From positions 56,251-76,041 of the forward strand of contig DJZB01000051.1 in the NCBI GenBank assembly GCA_002450335.1: a stretch of DNA of 19,791 nucleotides, read 5' to 3'. The notes below the pieces were generated by a model that was given only the letters and a program-made list of their open reading frames with translations, was not told where the DNA came from and did not search any database. The stretch comes from Rhodobiaceae bacterium UBA6963 (GTDB lineage Bacteria > Pseudomonadota > Alphaproteobacteria > RS24). This document shows positions 7,463 through 15,817 of the stretch, in pieces (position 1 is the stretch's first letter; each line of letters starts with the position of its first letter). The position numbers and the translations under genes are program-made.

Positions 7463-9548
7463 TTTGATTCTTGAATTTTATTCCGAAGAAATTCCTGCCG
7501 GCATGCAAGCACCGGCTGCCGCGGATTTACAAAAAAAGGTTGCTGATTTTCTTAAATCCAACGGCATAGAAGATGTTGCCCTCGAAACATTCTGTGCGCC
7601 TCAGAGATTGGCCTTGCTTGGACGTAATTTGCCTGTCGAGCTCGCTGAGCAGAGAGAAGAAAAAAAAGGCCCACGCGTTGATGCGCCTGAAAAAGCGATT
7701 GAAGGTTTTCTCAAGGCTAATGGGCTATCAAATACGGACGGCTTGACTGTTCGTGAAGATCCGAAAGGGGCGTTTTATGTCCTTGAAGAGGTGATACCCG
7801 GACGTGATTTTAGTGCGGCACTGGAAGACTTTATCCCTGAACTTGTGCGTGGATTTAGTTGGCCCAAATCGATGCGCTGGGGTGATGGCACACTGCGTTG
7901 GGTGCGCCCGTTGCGGGCTCTTTTGTGCATGTTTAACGGCCAAATTCTTTCCTGTGAGGTCGATGGCATCAAAGCCGGTAGCACGACTTTCGGGCATAGA
8001 TTCATGGCACCGGATGCATTGACGATTGATAAAGCAGACGACTATTTGTCTAAGCTTGAGCAAGCCTATGTGCTTGCCGACAGGGCAAGGCGTCTGGCAT
8101 TGATACAGGAAAAAGCCGAGGCTCTTGCAACTGATGAAGGTCTGGTGCTGGTGGATGATGCGGGGCTGTTGGCTGAGGTTGCCGGACTTGTTGAATGGCC
8201 TGTCCCCCTTATGGGGCAAATTGATGATGAGTTTATGGATGTGCCTGAAGAGGTGCTTGTCTCAGTTATGCGTACACATCAGAAATATCTTGCGCTGCGC
8301 GATAGTGAAGGTCAACTTGCGCCCCGCTTTATCACTATTGCCAACATAGAAACAGCTGATAAGGGCGCGAAGATTATTGCGGGTAATGAGCGCGTTTTAC
8401 GTGCGCGGTTATCAGATGCTCGCTTCTTCTGGGATGAAGACAGGAAAAAAAATTTATCCGCCCGCAAGCCGGAATTGGAAAAGGTGACCTTTCACGCCAA
8501 ACTCGGCACTGTCAGTGATAAAACCGATCGCATTGAAAAGCTGGTGGCTTACTTTTCAGAAATCGAGTCCAGTTTCAGTTTTGAAGATTTGTCTCAAAAT
8601 GCTTCAGATGAGGTGGCATCAGAGGCTGCTGCTTTGTGTAAGGCAGATCTCGTGACAGGCATGGTTTATGAGTTCCCTGAGTTGCAGGGTATAATGGGTG
8701 GCTATTATGCGGCGCTTCAACTCGGTGACAACAAAGTTGGAAATGCTATTCGTGACCATTATAAACCCCTCGGCCCTAATGATGCGATACCCGCAACGTC
8801 TGAAGGGCGGCTTGTCGCCATGGCAGATAAGATGGATACGTTGGCAGGATTTTGGCTGATTGATGAATTGCCTACAGGTTCGAAAGACCCTTATGCACTG
8901 AGACGGGCGTCTCTTGGGATTATCCGCATGCTCATTGAAGGTGGAAGGCGGCTTAATCTTGACGGTTTTATTCATGCTGCAATGCAAAATTATCCGGCAT
9001 CATTATCAGCGTCATCGGGAGATAGTTCAGCATCTGAGAGATTACGGCTATTCTTTATTGAACGTTTGAAGATTTATCTCCGTGATAAAAAAGATATTCG
9101 CCCCGACATTGTCGACTCTGTGCTTGCTGTTTCCGTTCAGGCTTATCGGGATGATATATATGTATTGTCGCTTATGGCGGAGGCACTTAAAACATTCCTG
9201 GCCTCTGAAAATGGTGCGAATTTATTGGCCGCTTATCGTCGTGTGCGTGGCATTCTTAAAAAGTCACCTGCTGAGGCAGGGCTCATTGATGAAACGCTTT
9301 TTGTGAATGATGCAGAAAAAGTTTTCTTCACGGCTCTAAATGGTCTTCAGATTGCCGAGATAACATCTGTCGACGATTACACAAATAATTTGCAGAGCCT
9401 CGCAGCACTTCGCGAACCCGTAGATGTATTTTTTGATAATGTGCTTGTGCAGGATGAGGATGAAAAAATTCGCCAGAATCGCCTGGCTTTGATAAACAAA
9501 CTCATTACGGCCATGGATGGCGCCGCAGATTTTAGCTTAATCGAATAG
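7455..9548 (+). CDS. glyS: Glycyl-tRNA synthetase beta subunit
   Basis: GlyS is the tRNA-binding subunit of the alpha2beta2 glycyl-tRNA synthetase. The 697-aa product matches the family length (about 690). It begins LILEFYSEEIPAGMQ, contains the SMRWGDGTLRWVRPLRAL segment and MRTHQKYLAL (near residue 272), then the HD-domain-like stretch CKADLVTGMVYEFPELQGIMGGYYA (about 395-420), ADKMDTLAGFW and KDPYALRRASLGIIR. The C-terminal part is the DALR-like anticodon-binding region. ATG 7455 overlaps the end of glyQ by 8 nt and has no separate strong ribosome site, so it is probably translated by re-initiation. ppdK follows 28 nt after its stop and may be in the same transcript. Confidence 0.98.
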   Translation: MTDLILEFYSEEIPAGMQAPAAADLQKKVADFLKSNGIEDVALETFCAPQRLALLGRNLPVELAEQREEKKGPRVDAPEKAIEGFLKANGLSNTDGLTVREDPKGAFYVLEEVIPGRDFSAALEDFIPELVRGFSWPKSMRWGDGTLRWVRPLRALLCMFNGQILSCEVDGIKAGSTTFGHRFMAPDALTIDKADDYLSKLEQAYVLADRARRLALIQEKAEALATDEGLVLVDDAGLLAEVAGLVEWPVPLMGQIDDEFMDVPEEVLVSVMRTHQKYLALRDSEGQLAPRFITIANIETADKGAKIIAGNERVLRARLSDARFFWDEDRKKNLSARKPELEKVTFHAKLGTVSDKTDRIEKLVAYFSEIESSFSFEDLSQNASDEVASEAAALCKADLVTGMVYEFPELQGIMGGYYAALQLGDNKVGNAIRDHYKPLGPNDAIPATSEGRLVAMADKMDTLAGFWLIDELPTGSKDPYALRRASLGIIRMLIEGGRRLNLDGFIHAAMQNYPASLSASSGDSSASERLRLFFIERLKIYLRDKKDIRPDIVDSVLAVSVQAYRDDIYVLSLMAEALKTFLASENGANLLAAYRRVRGILKKSPAEAGLIDETLFVNDAEKVFFTALNGLQIAEITSVDDYTNNLQSLAALREPVDVFFDNVLVQDEDEKIRQNRLALINKLITAMDGAADFSLIE

Positions 9549-9576
9549 GCGCGTTTGAGAGATTTTAGGTGCTTTG

Positions 9577-12255
9577 ATGTCGGATACCAAATGGGTTTAT
9601 AGTTTTGGGGATGGCTCTGCCGAGGGAGCCGCAGATATGAAAAATCTGCTGGGCGGCAAAGGAGCTAATCTGGCGGAAATGTGCCGTCTCGGTTTGCCGG
9701 TGCCACCTGGCCTGACCATTACCACTGAAGTCTGTTCAGCTTTCTATGATAATGACCGTAATTACCCTGACGGGCTGGATACTCAGTTGACTGAGGCACT
9801 TGCAGCTATCAGTAAGGCTGTGGGCAGTGATTTTGGTAACCCTGAAAATCCTCTGCTGGTTTCTGTGCGCTCAGGTGCGCGTGCGTCCATGCCGGGTATG
9901 ATGGACACTGTTCTCAATCTCGGGATGAACGATGCAACGGTTGCCGGGCTTGCTAAGCGCGCCGGGGATGAGAGGTTTGCCTGGGACAGCTATCGCCGTT
10001 TTATTCAGATGTATTCCGATGTGGTGCTGGGTGTCGGGCATGATAATTTCGAGGAAATTCTCGATGACTACAAAATGCAACAAGGCCATTATGTTGATAC
10101 GGATTTAACGGCCGAGGACTGGCAGTATATTGTTAGCGTGTACAAGCAACGCGTAAATGAAGTTTACGGCGATGACTTCCCCCAAGATGTGATGGAACAG
10201 CTTTGGGGTGCCGTAGGGGCTGTTTTTGGGTCATGGCGAAATGCCCGCGCCGAAACCTACCGGCGCTTGAATAATATTCCTGAAAGTTGGGGCACGGCTG
10301 TCAATGTGCAAGCCATGGTATTTGGTAATCTCGGGCCGACCTCGGCGACAGGTGTGGCTTTCACCCGTAATCCATCAACAGGGGAAAATGCTCTTTACGG
10401 TGAGTTTTTGGTCAACGCACAAGGCGAAGATGTCGTCGCGGGCATCCGCACACCGCAAAACCTGACCAAAATAGCAAGGGAAGATGCCGGCAGTGATATG
10501 CCTTCCATGGAAGAGGTCATGCCGGAGGTTTTCAACCAACTGGTAGATGTAAATCTTAGGTTGGAAAATCATTACCGTGATATGCAGGATATCGAATTCA
10601 CCGTTCAAGACGGCAAATTATGGATGCTGCAAACACGTTCCGGCAAACGAACAACGGCAGCGGCGTTAAAAATTGCCGTAGATATGGTAGCGGAGGGTTT
10701 GATCACCAAAGATGAAGCTGTGTTGCGCATCGACCCGATGTCATTAGATCAGTTGTTGCATCCAATGCTTGATCCCGATGCTGAATTTGACATTATTGCA
10801 ACCGGTCTCCCAGCGTCGCCGGGGGCGGCAAGTGGCGCAGTTGTTTTTAGTGCAGATGATGCAGAAAAAGCAAAAGCCGACGGGCGTAAGGTTATTCTGG
10901 TTCGGATGGAAACCAGCCCGGAAGATATTCACGGCATGCATGCTGCTGAGGGAATTTTGACATCCAGAGGTGGGATGACAAGTCATGCCGCTGTGGTTGC
11001 TCGTGGCATGGGGCGTCCTTGTGTGTCAGGTGCGGGCAGTGTGCGAATTGATTATGAAAAGCAGGAATTTCAGGTGGCCGGGGTTAAGGTGACTGCCGGA
11101 GAAACCATTACGCTGGATGGAGGCACAGGCCGCGTTATGGCAGGTGAAGTGCCGACACGTCAGCCGGAACTTTCGGGGGACTTTGCAAACCTTATAGCTT
11201 GGGCAGATGAGATACGCCGTATGCGTGTGCGTACCAATGCTGAAACACCTGCTGATGCGGCAACAGCCGTTAAATTTGGTGCAGAGGGTATTGGACTGTG
11301 CCGCACCGAACATATGTTCTTTGATGCCAATAGAATTATGGCTGTGCGTGAAATGATACTCGCTGAAAATCTCGAAGACCGGGCCAAGCCGCTTGAGAGA
11401 ATTTTGCCAATGCAACGCGACGATTTTACTGAGTTGTTTACAATTATGACCGGCATGCCGGTGACAATAAGATTGCTCGACCCACCGTTACATGAGTTTT
11501 TGCCTCAGCACGAGGAAGATGTCTTACAAGTCGCCGAAGCGATTGGCATGACACAAGATAAACTTAAACGTCGTATTCGGGAGCTGGAAGAAGTTAATCC
11601 GATGCTGGGTCACCGTGGGTGTCGCATGGGGCTGACCTATCCGGAAATATATGAAATGCAGGCGCGTGCGATTTTTGAAGCCGCGATTAATGTAGCCAAG
11701 ACAACCGGATCAACGGTTGTTCCGGAAGTTATGATTCCTCTTGTAGCTGATCACAGCGAGTTAAAAGAACTGGCGGATCGCATTGAGGCTATCGCTCAAG
11801 ATGTTATTCAGGAGCAAAATGCAGAACTGGATTATCTTATCGGCACTATGATTGAATTGCCGCGGGCTGCATTGCGGGCGGCTGATATTGCTCAAACAGC
11901 TAAATTCTTTTCTTTTGGCACCAATGATTTAACCCAAACGACATTCGGTATCAGCCGAGATGACGCGGCATCCTTTATGGAACCGTATTTGTCGAGAGGG
12001 CTTTTTGAGTATGACCCTTTTGTCAGCCTCGATCAGGATGGAGTAGGTGAATTGGTTCAACTTGCTGCAGAACGTGGGCGCTCAGCGCGCGAGGACCTGA
12101 AACTGGGTATTTGTGGGGAACATGGCGGCGATCCGGCGTCTATTGCTTTTTGTGAGAAAACCGGTCTTGATTATGTTTCATGCTCGCCATATCGCGTGCC
12201 AATAGCCCGGCTTGCGGCTGCACAGTCGTATTTGCAGACCCGTAAAAAAACATAA
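9577..12255 (+). CDS. ppdK: Pyruvate, phosphate dikinase
   Basis: PPDK reversibly interconverts pyruvate + ATP + Pi and PEP + AMP + PPi in the cytosol, serving gluconeogenesis or PPi-based glycolysis. The 892-aa product is full length. It has the N-terminal nucleotide-binding domain (FGDGSAEGAADMKNLLGGKGANLAEM at the start, SVRSGARASMPGMMDTVLNLG near 97-117), LQTRSGKRT (~351), the swivelling phosphohistidine domain with GGMTSHAAVVARGMGRP (catalytic His about 470, preceded by the Thr-Ser pair that regulatory kinases can modify), and the PEP/pyruvate barrel ending in GICGEHGGDPAS (Cys about 846) and SCSPYRVPIARLAAAQ. The frame opens at TTG 9574 one codon upstream. ATG 9577 is preferred because AGG at 9567-9569 is then 7 nt away. 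Annotation pipelines may report 9574. It follows glyS closely, with a long AT-rich spacer after it. Confidence 0.97.
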   Translation: MSDTKWVYSFGDGSAEGAADMKNLLGGKGANLAEMCRLGLPVPPGLTITTEVCSAFYDNDRNYPDGLDTQLTEALAAISKAVGSDFGNPENPLLVSVRSGARASMPGMMDTVLNLGMNDATVAGLAKRAGDERFAWDSYRRFIQMYSDVVLGVGHDNFEEILDDYKMQQGHYVDTDLTAEDWQYIVSVYKQRVNEVYGDDFPQDVMEQLWGAVGAVFGSWRNARAETYRRLNNIPESWGTAVNVQAMVFGNLGPTSATGVAFTRNPSTGENALYGEFLVNAQGEDVVAGIRTPQNLTKIAREDAGSDMPSMEEVMPEVFNQLVDVNLRLENHYRDMQDIEFTVQDGKLWMLQTRSGKRTTAAALKIAVDMVAEGLITKDEAVLRIDPMSLDQLLHPMLDPDAEFDIIATGLPASPGAASGAVVFSADDAEKAKADGRKVILVRMETSPEDIHGMHAAEGILTSRGGMTSHAAVVARGMGRPCVSGAGSVRIDYEKQEFQVAGVKVTAGETITLDGGTGRVMAGEVPTRQPELSGDFANLIAWADEIRRMRVRTNAETPADAATAVKFGAEGIGLCRTEHMFFDANRIMAVREMILAENLEDRAKPLERILPMQRDDFTELFTIMTGMPVTIRLLDPPLHEFLPQHEEDVLQVAEAIGMTQDKLKRRIRELEEVNPMLGHRGCRMGLTYPEIYEMQARAIFEAAINVAKTTGSTVVPEVMIPLVADHSELKELADRIEAIAQDVIQEQNAELDYLIGTMIELPRAALRAADIAQTAKFFSFGTNDLTQTTFGISRDDAASFMEPYLSRGLFEYDPFVSLDQDGVGELVQLAAERGRSAREDLKLGICGEHGGDPASIAFCEKTGLDYVSCSPYRVPIARLAAAQSYLQTRKKT

Positions 12256-12294
12256 ATTAACTAAAAACGCTTAAAAAAGCTGTAAAATAGCCCA

Positions 12295-12338
12295 AAAATC
12301 ATGAAATTGTGGTCATTTTAGTGATTTTAAGTTTTTTT
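12295..12338 (+). terminator. Weak candidate terminator after ppdK
   Basis: AAAATCA (12295-12301) and TGATTTT (12322-12328) are complementary around a 20-nt loop that can itself form a short ATGA/TCAT pairing, and a run of seven T residues follows at 12332-12338. The stem is AT-rich and probably unstable, so Rho-independent termination here is tentative. Confidence 0.3.
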
Positions 12339-12394
12339 ATGGGACAAGTTGGCTTCAAATATACCTCACGCGATTGTCACATTTTACTCACACT

Positions 12395-12430
12395 ATTTTG
12401 TATCGAATCAAAATTGCAAAATTGTATAAT
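12395..12430 (+). promoter_or_regulatory. Candidate promoter/operator region of the cell wall hydrolase gene
   Basis: A perfect TATAAT stands at 12425-12430. It is directly preceded by two tandem copies of CAAAATTG (12409-12416 and 12417-12424). ATTTTG (12395-12400) and CAAAAT (12409-12414) form a 6-bp inverted repeat with an 8-bp spacer across the expected -35 area. No good TTGACA-like -35 is present at 16-18 bp, so the promoter may need an activator or may be a chance AT-rich match. The 261-bp spacer 12256-12516 is AT-rich throughout, and I see no small gene in it. Confidence 0.35.
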
Positions 12431-12516
12431 CCTATAAATTATTTTAAGTCAGACATAGTGGATTATACGCTTTGTTGAAACTTAGCTGATTATGTAGGCT
12501 GATTAGGTGGAATGGA

Positions 12517-13263
12517 ATGCTGGCACTTATTCAATGGCTAGAAATTGATAAATCTCTTTATCGTTCCAGATGGCGTCTTTTTGGACATGTCTGTCTTGCC
12601 ATGATTATTGCAAATGTTGGGTTGGTTGGATATCGCATTTACCATGCTGTATCACCGGACTTGGATATTAGTGCAGGCTCGGATTATGAGATTGCGCGTG
12701 TTGCAACCGTTCCCCTTTACTTGCCTGAAAATATTGATGGTAAAATTCGTATGGCGCGGGTTGAAAGCCTCTATAATACGGCATCAGAAAACCCTGACCA
12801 TGAAACACTCGAAGAGGCGCAACATTGTCTCGCTCAGGCAATTTATTTTGAAGCCAGAGGTGAACCTGTCGAGGGCTGGGAAGCTGTCGGCCAAGTCGTC
12901 ATTAATCGTGTTAGGGATAAAAGATATCCCGGCCAGATTTGTGATGTTGTTTTTCAGGGCGAATATCGCCGTCATCGTTGCCAATTTTCTTTTGCCTGTG
13001 ACGGTGTCTCAGATCGCCCTTACGACAAAGACTCTTGGCAAGCTGTTTATAAACTCTCGGGAAAATTACTCACCCGCGGGGTAGCCTCGCAAAAAGTCTC
13101 GCCGATAGTCGGAACAGCGACGCATTATCATGCTGACTATGTTGTGCCGCATTGGTCATCATCCCTGACGCCAATCCGTAAAATCGGGCGGCATATTTTC
13201 TATCGTGAAGAACCGGGCGGGATTGCGCCCAAGCCACGTAAGCGTCCGGACTTATCATCCTAA
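12517..13263 (+). CDS. Membrane-anchored SleB-type cell wall hydrolase
   Basis: This 248-aa protein has one hydrophobic segment at about residues 22-41 (FGHVCLAMIIANVGLVGYRI), probably an N-terminal membrane anchor, then a linker and a Hydrolase_2 (SleB-like) domain at about 100-230. Domain landmarks are CLAQAIYFEARGEP (104-117, with the conserved Glu112), GWEAVGQVVINRV (120-132), CDVVFQGEY, CQFSFACDG and GTATHYHADYVVPHW (199-213). SleB-family enzymes cleave the glycan of peptidoglycan. In non-spore-forming alphaproteobacteria these homologues presumably act in periplasmic wall remodelling, which is inference. ATG 12517 follows AGGTGG (12505-12510) at good spacing; an out-of-frame ATG at 12512 leads to only nine codons. 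The gene is convergent with nadC, and nothing around it suggests a sporulation context. Confidence 0.9.
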   Translation: MLALIQWLEIDKSLYRSRWRLFGHVCLAMIIANVGLVGYRIYHAVSPDLDISAGSDYEIARVATVPLYLPENIDGKIRMARVESLYNTASENPDHETLEEAQHCLAQAIYFEARGEPVEGWEAVGQVVINRVRDKRYPGQICDVVFQGEYRRHRCQFSFACDGVSDRPYDKDSWQAVYKLSGKLLTRGVASQKVSPIVGTATHYHADYVVPHWSSSLTPIRKIGRHIFYREEPGGIAPKPRKRPDLSS

Positions 13264-13271
13264 AGGGTTTT

Positions 13272-13296
13272 CCGGCTTATCAATTTTCCGGTTTTT
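13272..13296. terminator. Candidate terminator between the hydrolase gene and nadC
   Basis: The 8-mer TTTTCCGG occurs twice in the 31-bp convergent gap (13268-13275 and 13284-13291). The CCGG cores (13272-13275 and 13288-13291) can pair as a short GC stem with a 12-nt loop, followed on the + strand by TTTTT (13292-13296). That run also contains part of the nadC stop codon (TAA, read from 13297-13295). The stem is only 4 bp, so termination efficiency is doubtful. Confidence 0.35.
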
Positions 13297-14155
13297 AACT
13301 AAAAATGTCCATATCCAGACCAAAATCCATTGTTGGTGAGGAATGAGTTATCTTGCCGACAGAAATATAATCGACACCTGTCCGAGCGATATCAGCGACA
13401 GTTTCAAGGCTGACGCGACCTGAGGCTTCTGTTGTTGCTTTGCCATTCACCATGGTAACGGCTTCACGCAACATCTCCGGCGACATATTATCCAGCAATA
13501 CGACATCGGCCCCTTCTTGCAAGGCTTCGTCAAGTTGTTCCAGCGTGTCGATTTCAATTTCAACTGTCACCATGTGGCCGGCATTTTCTTTAGCCGCTTT
13601 CAGTGCCGCTGTCACACTACCGGCAACGGCGATGTGATTATCTTTGATAAGAATGGCGTCATCCAGCCCGAAACGGTGGTTATATCCTCCGCCTGAGCGT
13701 ACGGCGTATTTTTCTAATGCACGAAGGCCGGGTGTTGTTTTTCTTGTGCAGGTAATTCGTGCTTGTGTGCCGGATATAGCGGCGACAAAGTCAGCGGTAT
13801 GACTGGCTATGCCGGAGAGATGACTGACAAAATTGAGAGCCACACGCTCACCTGACAGCAGACCCCTTGCATTCGCTTCGATGGTTAACACAGTATCTCC
13901 GGGAGAGACATGAACGCCATCCGAGACGATATTGGTAAAAACGGCAGCAGGGTCGTTTTGTGTGAAGGCTTCAACTGCCAGGTCAAGCCCCGCTAAAACG
14001 CCTTCCTCGCGGCTAACAATTGAGGCTTTGGCACGTGCATTTTCAGGAATGACACTTTGTGAGGTAATATCCCCTGCGCGGCCCAAATCTTCCGCCAGTG
14101 CTAACGACACGGCAGAATGGATCAAGCTTTTTGAAAGGGGTGCAGTGTTTGGCAT
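13295..14155 (-). CDS. nadC: Nicotinate-nucleotide pyrophosphorylase (quinolinate phosphoribosyltransferase)
   Basis: NadC converts quinolinate and PRPP to nicotinate mononucleotide, CO2 and PPi, the step where de novo synthesis joins the common NAD pathway. The 286-aa product is family length. It shows AEDLGRAGDITSQSVIP near the N-terminus, the phosphoribosyl/quinolinate-binding TRKTTPGLR (137-145), GGGYNHRFGLDDAILIKDNHI (155-175), the acidic strand VEIEIDTLEQ and the late DYISVGKITHSSPTMDFGLDM. ATG 14155 has AAAGAG upstream on the minus strand. It is the last gene of the nadA-nadB-nadC cluster, 22 nt after nadB. Confidence 0.98.
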   Translation of the reverse strand: MPNTAPLSKSLIHSAVSLALAEDLGRAGDITSQSVIPENARAKASIVSREEGVLAGLDLAVEAFTQNDPAAVFTNIVSDGVHVSPGDTVLTIEANARGLLSGERVALNFVSHLSGIASHTADFVAAISGTQARITCTRKTTPGLRALEKYAVRSGGGYNHRFGLDDAILIKDNHIAVAGSVTAALKAAKENAGHMVTVEIEIDTLEQLDEALQEGADVVLLDNMSPEMLREAVTMVNGKATTEASGRVSLETVADIARTGVDYISVGKITHSSPTMDFGLDMDIFS

Positions 14156-14177
14156 AATTATCTCTTTAGTTTGGAGC

Positions 14178-15812
14178 CTAAGCTGTCAACTGATCAGTAG
14201 CTTTTTCTTTGTTGTATTGCTCTGCTTCATAATCCTCATCATAAGCCCCGGCATAAACTTTTGATGCAATCGCTCGGGCGGCATCCAGTGTCAGGGTGCT
14301 TCTTTCTGCGATGGCATGTTTTTGCGGGAAATCAGATCTAAAATGACTGCCACGGCTTTCTTCGCGCTGATAGGCGGCGGCAGTTATCATAAGTGACGTT
14401 ACAACCATATTTGACAAATCCGGCGTGCCAGAGGCGATACGCTCCAGCCGAAGAAGTTGCCTAAAGGCTTCTTCTAGCCCTTCGCGTGTTCGCACCACCC
14501 CGACATGACGCGCCATGCAATCGCGTAGTTTTTGCATGGCGGGCATCACCTGCTGGATTGTGGTATTTGGTGCCAGCTTAGGTGGTTGTGGTGATGAAGC
14601 CGCTCTTACCGGCACTGTGAAATCAATATGCTCGGCAATCCGGGCGCCAAAAACCAGTGCCTCAAGCAATGAATTGCTTGCGAGCCTGTTTGCACCATGC
14701 GCGCCGGTGGAAGCACATTCACCACAAGCCCATAGTCCCGGCAGGCTGGTGCGCCCGTTTTGATCGACTTTGATGCCTCCCATATGATAATGCGCGGCAG
14801 GGGCAACAGGAATGGGCGACAGGCGCGGGTCAACACCGCCTTCTTTGCAATAAGCGGCGACGGTTGGGAATCTGTCATCCAGTGTTTCGGCAATGTGGCC
14901 GCGTAAGTCTAGTCCAACGGAACCCGTTTTTTTAATTTCATCAAACACGGCACGTGCAACAATATCTCTGGGCGCCATTTCTGCATCGGCATGATATGCG
15001 GACATAAAGGCTGCGCCTTGTGCATTAACAAGTTTTGCTCCTTCCCCGCGTAAAGCTTCCGTTGCAAGTGGGGCAGGGTCCCCCATGCCGTGAATGGCGG
15101 TGGGGTGAAATTGGACAAATTCCGGGTCGGCAATGGTAGCTCCCGCCCTTGCCGCCATGGCAAGTGCGGCACCGTTTGAGAATTCAGGGTTGGTTGTTGT
15201 GGCGTAGAGATAACCACTCCCACCACAGGCTAAAATCACGGCACGTGCCTTAATAAGTGTCACGCCGAAAGGATGCTTTCCGGTATCTGTAAAAACCCCG
15301 ACGACGCGCCCGTCTTCAATTGCAAGTTCATAGGCACTAAAGCCGCTTAGCATATTAATGGAGGGCGAACTTTCAGCGAGACGCCCAAGGCATTTCATAA
15401 TTTCGCGTCCGGCTCTGTCGCCGCTGACACCGGCTATGCGATTACGCTGATGGGCGGCTTCTCGTCCCAAGGCCAAGTCACCATTTTGGTCTTTGTTAAA
15501 AGGGACGCCGAAGTCCACCAAATCTTGAAGCCGGTCGGCGGCATCATGTGCCAATAGGGCGGCAATGGTTTCATCCACAAGGCCATCTCCAGCTTTGATT
15601 GTGTCTTCAGCATGTAAAGCGGGGCTGTCATCAGAACCAATAGCTGCTGCAATACCGCCTTGTGCCCAGAAACTTGATGAGCCTTTGCGGGTTCCGGCAG
15701 AGGCTATAAGCGTGACCGGACGGTGGCTGAGTTTTAGAGCTGTATATAATCCGGCAAGCCCGGCACCAACAACCAGCACATCACCTGCATCAATTATATT
15801 TGTCGGTGTCAT
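14178..15812 (-). CDS. nadB: L-aspartate oxidase
   Basis: NadB is a cytosolic FAD enzyme that oxidises L-aspartate to iminoaspartate, the substrate of NadA. The product is 544 aa from ATG 15812. It has the Rossmann GAGLAG motif (about 16-21), SFWAQGGIAAAIG (48-60), GREAAHQRNRI (around 118-128, containing the Glu typical of the family), FHPTA (~237), APRDIVARA (~281-289) and HYHMGGIKVDQNGRTSLPGLWACGECASTGAHGANRLASNSLLEA, the FAD-binding end of the succinate dehydrogenase/fumarate reductase flavoprotein fold. A GTG at 15815, one codon earlier, is possible. Neither start has a clear Shine-Dalgarno, and the nadA stop lies only 2-5 nt upstream, so coupling to nadA is likely. The full NadB motif set and the nad context exclude SdhA/FrdA. 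Confidence 0.97.
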   Translation of the reverse strand: MTPTNIIDAGDVLVVGAGLAGLYTALKLSHRPVTLIASAGTRKGSSSFWAQGGIAAAIGSDDSPALHAEDTIKAGDGLVDETIAALLAHDAADRLQDLVDFGVPFNKDQNGDLALGREAAHQRNRIAGVSGDRAGREIMKCLGRLAESSPSINMLSGFSAYELAIEDGRVVGVFTDTGKHPFGVTLIKARAVILACGGSGYLYATTTNPEFSNGAALAMAARAGATIADPEFVQFHPTAIHGMGDPAPLATEALRGEGAKLVNAQGAAFMSAYHADAEMAPRDIVARAVFDEIKKTGSVGLDLRGHIAETLDDRFPTVAAYCKEGGVDPRLSPIPVAPAAHYHMGGIKVDQNGRTSLPGLWACGECASTGAHGANRLASNSLLEALVFGARIAEHIDFTVPVRAASSPQPPKLAPNTTIQQVMPAMQKLRDCMARHVGVVRTREGLEEAFRQLLRLERIASGTPDLSNMVVTSLMITAAAYQREESRGSHFRSDFPQKHAIAERSTLTLDAARAIASKVYAGAYDEDYEAEQYNKEKATDQLTA

Positions 15813-15817
15813 CACGA

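Noticed and set aside
7728..8219. Open frame of 163 codons on the minus strand
   Set aside because: It lies wholly inside glyS, which has strong family motifs across the same bases. The antisense peptide has no recognisable domain and no upstream ribosome site stands out.
11026..11456. Overlapping minus-strand open frames of 129 and 98 codons inside ppdK
   Set aside because: ppdK is continuous and conserved here; the antisense frames have no family resemblance.
12257..12274. TTAA-N10-TTAA resembling a CtrA cell-cycle regulator site
   Set aside because: The CtrA spacing is N7 between TTAA half sites. N10 does not fit, and the region is AT-rich enough to give such pairs by chance.
12269..12280. 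GCTT/AAGC mini-hairpin just after ppdK
   Set aside because: A 4-bp stem with a 4-nt loop and no following T-run; too weak to call a terminator.
12512..12541. ATG at 12512 as an alternative start or upstream leader peptide
   Set aside because: It is out of frame with the hydrolase and stops after nine codons; the Shine-Dalgarno spacing favours ATG 12517.
14178..15812. Calling the flavoprotein a succinate dehydrogenase/fumarate reductase subunit
   Set aside because: The motifs and position between nadA and nadC identify L-aspartate oxidase; no sdhBCD-like genes are nearby.
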